Assembly: GCA_039090855.1 (NCBI GenBank) | Contig: CM077027.1 | Span: forward strand, 104,879,187-104,943,186 | Length of the DNA stretch: 64,000 nt | Direction of reading: 5' to 3' | From: Macrothele yani | Lineage: Eukaryota > Arthropoda > Arachnida > Araneae > Macrothelidae | Shown: piece by piece, positions 9,331 through 18,601 of the stretch | Layout: every line of letters starts with the position of its first letter | Position numbering within the stretch: the first letter of the stretch is position 1 | Program-made: the position numbers and the translations under genes | The notes under the pieces: model-generated | What the model saw: the letters and a program-made list of their open reading frames with translations, nothing else | What the model was told of the DNA's origin: nothing | The model's database searches: none

Positions 9331-9865
9331 TCACAAGCTGACTGTCCTTTACATAGTTCTCCTGCCACGTTCTGTTAGCTTTGAAAGTTTATTAGGTCAT
9401 GTTTTGGCAGATTCAATCCCAGTCTGCAGTGATTTACATATCACATTATCTGCCGTCGACCTAAGGATGTTCAATGTCGCTAAAAGTCACGTACGGAGCG
9501 ATTGCGTATGTGGTACTCTGTCATCAATCGACGCTAGAAATCAGTCGATCGCTGTACCTTGCATTTACAGTCTTATTTTTTTTGTCACCTTATAGCTATG
9601 TCAGCATATTTTTATCTGAGTCTGTGACGTGATGATTGAGTATAATCTAATTCACTATCGGTAGAGTGGGTCCGGATATTGATGTTAGAGTAGTGTATGT
9701 TCATTGACTCCATACTTTATTTCATTATCTTACCTTCATAACTTTTGAAGACGCAACTCACAATGTCACATTTGAGTTAATAGATACGTGGAACACAGGA
9801 AACTGGAATTTTGCGGAAGGTATGTGGTTTATGTAAGTCCATCATTGCAGTAATACGCTAATTAA
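9331..9865. other. Intergenic, nothing recognised
   Basis: The reading frame at 9323-9595 matches no family I recognise. Traces of the neighbouring Tc1 remnant are possible but cannot be supported. Confidence 0.5.
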
Positions 9866-9874
9866 GACATGTTG

Positions 9875-10102
9875 GCCGCCCCGGTGGTCGAGTGGTCTGA
9901 GGCGCTGGCCTCTGATCATTTGTCCGAGATGAGTCCTTATTCAAATACCGGATGCTGTATAGGAGGTACTTACGGCACTGGCTCCTTGACTTGTAGCACT
10001 CCTGGAAACCAACGGCCCCAAATTTGGGACGGGAGACTGCCATATCAGCTCCTAGTAGTGGTAGTTTAACTCCCCCCACAAAAAAGCCCCAACAAAGACA
10101 AG
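9875..10102 (+). mobile_element. tRNA-derived SINE, family 1
   Basis: The head GCCGCCCCGGTGGTCGAGTG contains an A box of tRNA-Ser/Leu type. The body has TTACGGCACTGGCTCC, CCTGGAAACCAACGGCCCC and GGGACGGGAGACTGCC, and the tail is A-rich. The B box is worn. GACATGT flanks both ends (9866-9872 and 10103-10109) as a possible target duplication. Confidence 0.8.
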
Positions 10103-10208
10103 GACATGTAACATTGATTTCTACAACTTAAACACTCTTCCGATTTCGAATGAAAACAAAGGAAGTATTGTACACCTACATTTATATGCGTCGTGGATTC
10201 ATAAAGAT

Positions 10209-10430
10209 GCCGTCCCGGTGGCGCAGTGGTCTAAGCGATGGCCTCTGATCATTCGTCCGAACGGTGTCCGGGTTCGAATCCCGGTGAGGCATGGATGTTG
10301 TGTTTGTCTTACGGCGCTGGCTCTCTCTTTTCCCTGGAACCAGTGACCCTAAATTAGGGACGGGCGACTGCTTCTAGCCCATTGAGTTGCTCACGGTGGT
10401 CGTTAAACCTCCAATAAAAAAAAAAAAAAA
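10209..10430 (+). mobile_element. tRNA-derived SINE, family 1, young copy
   Basis: Pol III A box in GGTGGCGCAGTGGTCTAAGC and B box GGGTTCGAATCCC. The family body is CTGGCTCTC, CCTGGAACCAGTGACCC, GACGGGCGACTGC and GTGGTCGTTAAACCTCC, followed by a 16-A tail. Target duplication of 14 bp (10195-10208 and 10431-10444, GGATTCATAAAGAT against GGATTCATATAGAT). This is the best reference copy for the family in this window. Confidence 0.92.
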
Positions 10431-10540
10431 GGATTCATATAGATAAAAACATTTTTGCTTTCTGCTCGTTTAAATAAAATTAGCCGCAGGATCCATCACA
10501 AGAATAAGAACATGTGTAATTATTTTAAGCTCGTTCTTTT

Positions 10541-11020
10541 TTTTTACGCTTTACAACCGTAGGTTGAAGAAGCGTGTATGCTCCTGCTTTGTCCGTCTGT
10601 CTGTCCGTCCGTCCGTCCGCACGAAAACTTGCGTAAAAATGGTTCAATTTCGATGAAATTTTAGTATGTGATAGGGGACCACCTGGGTACGAATTCTATT
10701 GAAAATGGGCGAAATGGAGCCAAAGGTCAGGACACAGGAGTGGTATCCATTCCATTGCCCTTATGCTTCATAACTTACGTAAAAATACTTCGAGTGCGAC
10801 CAAACTTCAACGTGCTGTTTCGTGGGTATACTGAACCAGTTCTGTTGAATATCATCGAAATGGAGTCAAAGGTCAGGACACAGGCGCGAGATTTATTCCA
10901 CAGCTATTATTCTCATAACTTGAGTAATAACTCGAGTAATGATTTCTGGTATGTTGGAAAGCGTATCATAATCAATGCATTGCATGGTTTTAATAACTTG
11001 TTTCTTAATATTTCACGCTA
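10541..11020 (+). repeat. Unclassified interspersed repeat, family A
   Basis: It opens with a hairpin (ACGCTT 10546-10551, AAGCGT 10570-10575) and GTCCGTCCGTCCGTCC. It continues with units of GGTTCGATTTCGATGAAATT / GGGGACCACCTGGG / AAATGGGGTCAAAGGTCAGG type and ends AATCAATGCATTGCATG. The same layout is seen at 40.4-42.3 kb and, inverted, at 45.7-46.0 kb. Confidence 0.8.
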
Positions 11021-11139
11021 CAATAAAGCGTTCAAAACGTCAAAGGAATTTAGGTGTTCTTGTATCATCAGGAGGTTTTTTCATCTTTCATGAGCAAAAA
11101 AGCGTTGCATTACACTAACCCTATCGAACGCAAAATGTA

Positions 11140-11560
11140 AGTTTGAAACAGGATTTTAGAAGCAGAGACATCAGGGAAATGCAATGCACATTAACGTCCC
11201 TAGCGGTAAAACAGTGTCTTATCTGAACCAGAAACTTTAAGCAAAATCATATTAGTTGAAAACAGGTATCGAATGAGAGAATATTTTTCGGTCGGATGTT
11301 TAGAAGTAATGATATGGAGTAAAAACTATCTTGAATTCGATAGCAGCTAAATTTACTCTCCCTATCGGTGAAATTATGCATCGGAAAAAACACCAAAAGG
11401 GAAGATAGTCGTTTTTGCAATTCAGACTTACTAATGCAGAACGAATTTTTCAAATGGGACGCATATGTACAATCATATGACGCCCACAGGCGGATGGATG
11501 GAAGGAGATAGTGGTAATACAAGCACATCCTTTTTTTAAAACGATGTGCTAAAAAAAAAA
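11140..11560 (+). repeat. Unclassified interspersed repeat, family B
   Basis: Modules GCAGAGACATCAGGGAAATG, TTACTCTCCCTATCGG and GCGGATGGATGG match family B. The 3' end is an 8-bp hairpin, AGCACATC (11522-11529) with GATGTGCT (11543-11550), followed by a run of A. Confidence 0.75.
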
Positions 11561-11649
11561 AAAAAAAGAAACCCTTTTAGAGCTAACACCTTTTACCATG
11601 GAGAAAACTTTGCACATTGTTCGTATGAGTTAATATGCAGTTTTTATGC

Positions 11650-12000
11650 TTGTGACATACCTACGTCAAAGGTGACGCGCATGTCAAGACAGCGGGTAGC
11701 TGTGATAAGCCCTTGCCAGCTTAGCTAAAATGGGAAAGCATTCGGTTCCGGAGCAGACGGATGTGGTTTGAGTCTTACCACCATCAGAGACAGACAGAGA
11801 GAGAGAGAGAGTCTGACATAGGCGCCAGAACGTAAAAAAGAATCACCTGGCCATTGTGTTCTTTGAAAATAATGTGTGATGCTTCTTCCACACATCCTCT
11901 GGAAGTGTTTAAAAGTCCTTCTTCAACGGTGAGCTCTCCTTCAAGCATGGTTTGCCGGCTGACTACGGAAACCAGCGATTCCCTTTCTCAAGCGGGCAAT
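11650..12000 (+). mobile_element. tRNA-derived SINE, family 2
   Basis: Head with TTGCCAGCTTAGCTAAAATGG, GGTTCCGGAGCAGACGGATG and GGTTTGAGTCTTACC. Downstream are a GA microsatellite (11786-11811) and a body with CTTCTTCAACGGTGAGCTC and TTCAAGCATGGTTTGCC, which match the 9.1-kb copy in inverted orientation. Confidence 0.6.
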
Positions 12001-12366
12001 ATATGTAGTTTCGCATACCTATTTGCTAGTACAAATCTTGCTTTTTTGAGGAGTCACTCCGACAAAATAAAAGGCAACGAGGATAAGATTGAGTGGTACC
12101 ACTTATTACCTTTATGCACAAATACGCACATATACGTTGACATTTCCTCCCACATAATCCTGGAATACAAAATCTCATAAACTCCTTATTTAATTCTTAC
12201 TTTGCAACTAGGCATCTTTTTTCCTTCGCACTTTGTCTCCTTCTAGTACATCAAGGCGAACTAGAAACAAAACCACCAGCGCACCACGATTGTGGTTTTT
12301 GCATCGTGCACTAACAATAAGCAGTCGCCAGCGGCTGGGCTGCCTCTGCCAAGTCTAAGTTCGAAC

Positions 12367-12510
12367 ATATATGACGTATCTACGGCAGAGGTAAGGCAAA
12401 TGTTAAGACTAAAAGTAGCAGTGATAAGCCCTTGCCTGCGTAGCTTTACTGGGAAAGTATTTGGCTCCAAAGCAGAACGATGTGGTTCGACAGGCAGAAA
12501 GATGGTTTAA
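12367..12510 (+). mobile_element. tRNA-derived SINE head, family 2
   Basis: GCAGTGATAAGCCCTTGCC, TTGGCTCCAAAGCAGAACG and ATGTGGTTCGACAGG align with the 11.7-kb copy. The body is missing. Confidence 0.6.
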
Positions 12511-12652
12511 ATTTCGCATGCTATGGGAGTAAATGCATATATATATATATTTCCCTCTTCTTTTCTCCTTTTCTAAATATCCTCTTTAAAAAACAGTTCT
12601 GTTGAAAAGCATAAATAACGCAAATCATTGCATGCACACGTTTTCCTTTCTA

Positions 12653-13985
12653 CACTGCTGGCCACCCAAAATGCAACACCAAGAAGGACACGAGATAGCC
12701 AAGCCAGATTTACTGGATACATAACAACAGATACAAAGATGAAACGATTGAGCTTACAGGCCCGTGCGACTTGCGGAACACGCAGACATCAATAGTTCGT
12801 GTGGCCCCCATGGCTGGCAATAACGGCCGCTATACGCCACGGCATCCAACGAAAGAGGCTTTCGATGTGAACTAGGGGTATGTCGGTCCAGGCTGCTCCC
12901 ACACGTTGCCACAGTTCATCAGGCGTGGCCGCGGGTGGTGCTTGCCGGGCTACTCGGTAGCCGATCAGCGACCAGACGTGTTCGATGGGCGACATATCGG
13001 GAGAACAGGCAGGCCACGGCAGCAGTGACACCTTGTGGGCGCGCATTGTCCTGTTAAAACGTGGCCGCTGGCAGGTCCTGCAGGTAAGGGAGAACTACTG
13101 GCTGCAAAACGTCGGAGATGTAGCGGTGGCTGTTAAGTGTAACGGCGATGTATACCAGAGGGGTGAGGGTGTCATATCCAATTGCGCCCGAAACCATAAC
13201 GCCAGGCTACGTACCGGTATGGCGATGCATAATGCAGGCGTCATCCAGTCTCCCGCCGCGGTGACGCCACACGTGGATACGATCATCGTGGTGTTGCAGG
13301 CAGAAGCGGGATTCGTCGGAGAAGACAATGTCGTGCCATTCCGTAGTTCAGGTGCGGCGTTCAACGGATCACTGCCGCCACGTTCGCCGGTGGTGTAAAC
13401 TCAATGGTAATCGGAGCAATAGGCTCCTTGCGACAAGTCCCCGCTCCTGCAGACGACGTCGAACGGTACGTGCTAACACAGGTTGTTGCGTAACACACCC
13501 TAATTTCTGCGCTAACGTTTGTGATGTGGCGGTGTGAGCCGTCAATGCTCGCCGCACAACATGCGGGTCCTCTCGTTCGGTGGTGTCCCTCCTGCACCCA
13601 CCGAATCCGTACTCGCCTCACTGTTGCTGGATGTCGTCCCACACGGGCGCCGATGTCTCGGTACGATAAACCGCTGTCGCGATAAGCCACTATTCGTCCT
13701 CTGTCGAACTCCGAAACGTGCTGGAATGACTGCCGTATTCTGCGATGAGGCATCAGGAAGCTTCCCACGCACGGGTCCGGCAGCACAACACACTTCCACT
13801 ACTTACACCCCACCTTCTGTGCACCCTTCTTATACTGCTTCTTGGTGGCGTTGCGGGCGCACATGATTTGCATATGCCCTGCAATGCTAATCGTTTGTAT
13901 GTCCTTTCGCGGGCGACGCATGCTGCGAATTTCTGGCCAATCGGATGCCTCCTTCTTGGTGTTGCATTTTGGGTGACCAGCAGTG
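12653..13985 (-). mobile_element. Tc1-like transposon (family T1), 1.33 kb
   Basis: The terminal repeats are CACTGCTGGCCACCCAAAAT at the left and its inverse at the right, continuing into GCAACACCAAGAAGGA. TA lies on both sides (12651-12652 and 13986-13987). The same family is present in opposite orientation at 32.96-34.36 kb and truncated at 57.23 kb. Confidence 0.93.
12789..13786 (-). pseudogene. Tc1-like transposase (family T1), frameshifted
   Basis: The DD34E transposase of the surrounding element. The N-terminal helix-turn-helix is at 13786-13600 (FDRGRIVAYRDSGLSYRDIG, then GRHPATVRRV). The first Asp region (SDESRFCLQ type) and the middle lie in a changed frame around 13360-13090. The C-terminal piece 13046-12789 has LLPWPACSPDMSPIEHVWS, with the catalytic Glu, and SLFRWMPWRIAAV. 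Frameshifts near 13.36 and 13.08 kb make the copy inactive. Confidence 0.88.
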
Positions 13986-13987
13986 TA

Positions 13988-14985
13988 TAATGCAAAGTTC
14001 AGCTTCTAAATGCAATGGTTTTAGTTGGTTGTAGCAATTATCTGTAGGTTTTAACTACTTCTCCAACATGAACTTACTGTGAAGTACTTACTATCTGAAT
14101 ACAGACTAAAACCTAACAACTGTTGAAGTGAACTGCGGTCAACTGCTTCTCTGTGAAGCTTGCTGAATTATCGTAGCATTCGTCTTAATTAAAATCCGGG
14201 TAGCTTAAACATTAGCAGCTTGAAATGTCCTTAACTAAGCACAGAACTGTCGCTTTAAAAATATGTTTAGATATTCAGTGAAAACAAGGTTTATTTACAG
14301 ATTTTTACTTTATTTATCCCTATCATATATCACTCACAATCCATAGGTTGTTAGTATATAACAAAACGCTTCACTTCGTAATTAATTGACTATATGGTCA
14401 ATGTCGGAATACTGCAACTGCTTATAACTCAACAACAATTTAAAGCTTAATGTAGTGAAGCGTAATATTCAACGTGAAACTCTAATCGTACACTATCCAC
14501 GCAAATCGAGCTCTCTGATCAATCTCTCTCCAACGAAATTACATCGATCTCACAATGTAGCCGACTTCTGACGAGAGCGAGCCGCCTAACAAGAGCACTG
14601 ATACGTCGTAAACATCACTCTTATCTGTCTCGGAACATATGCTATTCAACGTTTGACCTATAATAAGGTTGCCACAAACACATTCAGCGAGAAAGAAAAT
14701 GTAGCGTTAAATCCAGGAAATGCTTAACCAAAATTTGCATAAGATAACAGGAACTAAAGCGGAGAGTTAAATTACAGTATACGTCACATAAGGGATAAAA
14801 TAATGTTTGATGTGAAATCATGGTGGCACTTTTAAATTCCCATTGGAAGAAATTTTCCTGTGTTTTTTCAACAGCGGCAAAGTCAAATTTTTACGCACAT
14901 TTCCAGCTTTTATGATCAGTTACTCTATTAGTGAAAGCAAGTGCTTATTTCTGTGTATGATCACATTTCCGTTGTCAAAGACTCA
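13988..14985. other. Intergenic, nothing recognised
   Basis: AT-rich sequence without supported features. Confidence 0.6.
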
Positions 14986-14989
14986 AGCG

Positions 14990-15345
14990 GAAACCTAACC
15001 CGCATCTCCCGATTTCCGTTTGACCAAGCTTTGGAATGATGACCCGGGTTTCCCGATTTCAGATCGACTGTCCTGCGGAGTGATGAAATCGCATCTCCCG
15101 AAACCCGTTCGACCAGGCTCTGTGATGAATCCGGATTTCCTGATTTCCATTCGACCAGGCTGTGAAGTGATGAAACTGCATCTCTCGATATTTGTTTGAC
15201 TCTGCTCTGGAATGATGGTCTTCATCCCCCAATTTCAAATCGACCATGCTGCGGAGTGATGAAATCACATCTCCCCATACCATTAGACCAGGCTCCGGAG
15301 GGGTGAACCCGCATCTCCCAATTTCTGTTTGATCATCTCCCTGAG
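14990..15345. repeat. 45-bp minisatellite, about eight units
   Basis: Units start at GACCAGGCT or variants (about 15017, 15063, 15108, 15152, 15196, 15241, 15285) and contain GTGATGAAA, CGCATCTCCCGATTTC and CGTTTC. Because most units are 45 bp, a minus-strand frame stays open and shows a ~15-residue repeat (for example GRTGFGRCDFITPQ). I see no other evidence that it is a protein. Confidence 0.85.
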
Positions 15346-15351
15346 TGATTA

Positions 15352-15506
15352 TACGTAGGGTAGCACGGCTTTCAGGTTCCTGGATGAGCTGTCAATGAAA
15401 AGGCACCACTTGTTCGGGTTACAGGAGATTCCAATCTCCTCGAACAGATCAGTTATGTTGTGGTAGAAGCAGAATCCTTTTTGACGGATGAAGAAGTTGG
15501 AAAAAG
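15352..15506 (-). pseudogene. Fragment of an unnamed conserved arthropod protein family
   Basis: The minus strand reads FEEIGISCNPNKWCLFIDSS followed by SRNLKAVL. I recognise CNPNxWRLFIDSSxxSLKAVLLHN as a motif of a family that is very common in predicted arthropod proteins and has no name I can state with certainty. The C-terminal part of the same family appears, degraded, at 37.4-38.0 kb. Only about 50 residues remain here, directly beside the 45-bp minisatellite. Confidence 0.6.
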
Positions 15507-16650
15507 CTTTGTAATACTTCCTCTGATCTGCGACTATTATATCTATTTCTTCTTCTGATCAGCGACTATTTAATCATTGGAAAGTTCTAGAAAATTCCAG
15601 AAGTTACTATATGTTTACTCAGCATTGAATCCATCTAGAAGGTTCTGAAAAACAGGTAAATTTTAAAATATTCCTGTCCTGGTCACAAAAGCAAAGTTTG
15701 TAGGGAATCATGGCCATTTTCTATACATTTGACGCATAATCGATTAGAAAGAAACAATTATTACCCAGGAACAAATAAAAACTAAAACTTTGTTACATTG
15801 GGTATTGCGATGTTTCCTTTCGTTTTGTGTATCCTACAAAGGAAGTCATATTGCACGACATCTAAGATGACAAATTCGAAACATATGCGACTGTGGGAAT
15901 AGGTACTTGAAATTCCAAGGAAGGTTACTTATTGGTATTCCTGAAAACAGAACAGAAGCAAAAATAAAAAAACAGGAAATGTTTCTTCGTAGATAATGAC
16001 AATACAAATATGCACATCTGTTTCTTTTTTTGCAGTTTTTTCAGGCTCAGAAAATTGCTTGAAAAAGATTATCGAGAGGGAAGAAACGAATATTGAGTTT
16101 AACTTTTCCTACACAGTTGAATTATGAAACAGATTTAGTGTATTTTATTCACTTCTATCTACACGGTTATTTGTTCTTTAACACGACAAAAAAGTTACTG
16201 GAGAAATCAAACAATTTTACTTTTCTTTCGTTGCAATTTGTTTCACTTTCTTCTTTGACTTCTGGAGCAGCAAGTTTTCTTTCCGCTTATTTATATCCAT
16301 TTAGACTATCTCTTAGTCCATCTTTGTTTCTTTGTGGTTACAGGTTTCACTGTTACTTTGCTTCCAGCAATTAATCTCTTTTTATCTTTCTTTCCCAGCC
16401 ACTTCCCAGGTTTACTTCTTGTTTCGGATCTTGTCTACCTTTCCTTTGCTTCTTGCTTTCCATATAGGGGTTTACTAGCTTTCTTTGATAGAAAATGTCT
16501 TGAAAATCGTAACCGACAACATCTGAATCCATTTGATGGCAAAATATATAAGTTAACAACTCTCCCCTCACAAAACCCCTCTTAAAAGAACATAAAACAC
16601 CTGTTTCCGAAAAAGCAAAACTAATAAAACGGGTGGCACAATTTTCAATA
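15507..16650. other. Intergenic, T-rich, nothing recognised
   Basis: Strongly pyrimidine-biased at 16.1-16.5 kb, which leaves open frames such as 16093-16374. These have low complexity and no family resemblance. Confidence 0.55.
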
Positions 16651-16653
16651 ATA

Positions 16654-18059
16654 CACTGGCTGACAGAGAAAATGACACACCATGCTGAAGGAATGCACGA
16701 AAACAGACCAAACTTCACACACAGATAGAAGTAGGTCCTGAATAAATGAGTTAATTGTCACATACAGCCTAGGCTCCAGGGGCTAAATATACAGGATGAC
16801 TAATATGAAGTGTGGACCCAACTTTGGGCGATACAGCGTTGAATCCGACGTGGCATCGAGGCAATGAGAACCCGAATAGAATTCTGGGGTATCGCGGACC
16901 ATGTGGTGTTGGTCCGAGTCCACAGTTCACCTTCATTTGGCGGGGGTGGGAGGGTACTCAACCGACGTCCAATCGTGTCTCGCAGATGCTCGATGGGCGA
17001 GAGGTCGGGAATCTTGCTAGCCACGAAAGCATCCACACACCGAGTAAAGCATTCATCCTGATCTGAGAGGTATGCAGGAGGGCGTCTTCCTGTTAAAAAA
17101 TGGCGTTTGGGATGTCCTGTAGATACGGTAGTACCACGGGCCGCAGCCCCTCGTCGACATAGTGGCGTGCCGTCAATGTTCCAGTAATGCATACAAGCGG
17201 TCATCGACTGTTGACGCTGTTAGCACCCCACACCACGATTCCACGTTGCAGTGCCGTGTGGCGCTCCACAATGGAGGAGGAATCTGTCCGTTGGTCCCGT
17301 CGCCTCCAGACTCTCACACGGCGATCATCCGTGGTGAGACAGACCCGTGATTCGTTGCTGAACACCACACTGTTCCATTCAACACCCCACGTAGCTCTGG
17401 AGCGACACCACGCCAAGCGGTGATGACGATGGGTAGCCTTCGCAACGGACGGCTGGATAGCAAACCAGACATAGCCAATCGACACGACACTGCACGCGAC
17501 GATATCGGAGCATCCAAGCGTCCCCGTACACTCCGCAAAATGTAGCCCGTTGTAGCCTGTGGGTTCGTTACGGCATGACGTCAGATGCGACGATCGGGGC
17601 GCTCGGACGTCCATCTCCGTGCTCCTGTCCCCCTACGACGTTGCACAGATCCTTCCTGGGACCACTGTCTCCAAATGCGACCGACGGTTGTGGCATCACG
17701 TTACGTTTCTTCCGCAATACGACGCAAGGACTATCCGACAGTACAACGACCCAACGACGACACCTCTCGTGAATTCATCCGCTTGACGAAATCGCATACA
17801 ACGGCGTCTTAACGGGATTGACACTCTTTGTTCGTTCTCCAAACACGGTTGCAGCAGCACCACTCACTTCTTGCGGCCGTGACGACGTTCCGGCTGATGG
17901 CCTCACGGGCTGGTTGTCCGCTTTTATCCCGCGCGCCATTCGTGCGAATGGCCTGCAAATGCAATCATTTGCATAACTTATTCGTGTGCCTCCACCCTGA
18001 AATTTGCATGGCGCTTCGTTTACGTCTTCGTGGTGTGGAATTTCCTCTGTCAGAAAGTG
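16654..18059 (-). mobile_element. Tc1-like transposon (family T4), 1.4 kb
   Basis: The left end CACTGGCTGACAGAG and the right end CTCTGTCAGAAAGTG form ~28-bp inverted repeats that continue into AAATNNCACACC. TA flanks both ends (16652-16653 and 18060-18061). The transposase is on the minus strand. Confidence 0.88.
16800..17890 (-). pseudogene. Tc1-like transposase (family T4), inactive
   Basis: The middle piece (17614-17201) contains VVFSNESRVCL; the usual box is FSDESR, so the first catalytic Asp is Asn. The C-terminal piece (17204-16800) has DLSPIEHLRDTIGRR, carrying the last catalytic Glu, and IASMPRRIQRCIAQ. The N-terminal helix-turn-helix region (about 17890-17620) is spread over several frames. 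Confidence 0.85.
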
Positions 18060-18109
18060 TATTTAAGTCAGCTTAGGTAATTAAGCACTTGATGAGAGTT
18101 TGAAAAATA

Positions 18110-18330
18110 TATTATAGAAAGTGTGACGTAATACAGAGGTGAATCGCACGTCAAGGCGACAGATCTGCAGCGTTAAATTACGTCGGCGTAGTTTAGTCAG
18201 GAGAACAACTGGCTCCGGAGCTAGAAGACGTGGTTTCGAATTTTACCACCTGCAAATTGGTGCATTTCCCGAAAGCTTAAATGTGGTTTTCCCCACGGTT
18301 GAAGCTTCCTCTAAATTTTTCATTTACAGC
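18110..18330 (+). mobile_element. tRNA-derived SINE, family 2
   Basis: CGTCGGCGTAGTTTAGTCAG (A-box region), AACAACTGGCTCCGGAGC and GTGGTTTCGAATTTTACC (B-box region) define the head. AAATGTGGTTTTCCCCACGG and TTGAAGCTTCCTCTAAATT follow as the body. Confidence 0.6.
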
Positions 18331-18334
18331 TTAA

Positions 18335-18588
18335 CCCTTTAACGACCATAACGCCCAAAACGCCCGTACGTACGAACGACAATAGCAGCGCGACAGGTCT
18401 GTATAGAGTGAGTCAGTTTTCCTACCTTTACCTGCTTTTCAAATTTGCATGGCTTATGAGGGATTAGCAGGTGTCACCCTTAGTCCCTATTGTTGTTACT
18501 AAACAAAGAAGTGAACCAACACAGACAGTTTCGGGCGTTATGGTATTTAGAATGATACAAGTTTTTGGAATCATGGTCGTTAAAAGGG
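18335..18588. mobile_element. piggyBac-type MITE, 254 bp
   Basis: TTAA stands at both borders (18331-18334 and 18589-18592). The element starts CCCTTTAACGACCAT and ends ATGGTCGTTAAAAGGG, inverted repeats apart from one extra A. TTAA targets with CCC ends are the piggyBac signature. It encodes no protein. Confidence 0.85.
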
Positions 18589-18601
18589 TTAAAGTAGAAA
18601 G

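Noticed and set aside
12985..13398. 137-residue plus-strand ORF at 13 kb
   Set aside because: Antisense of the Tc1 transposase; the similar 34-kb copy shows the same antisense effect.
16093..16374. 93-residue ORF, possibly membrane protein
   Set aside because: Hydrophobic only because the stretch is T-rich; no start context or family resemblance.
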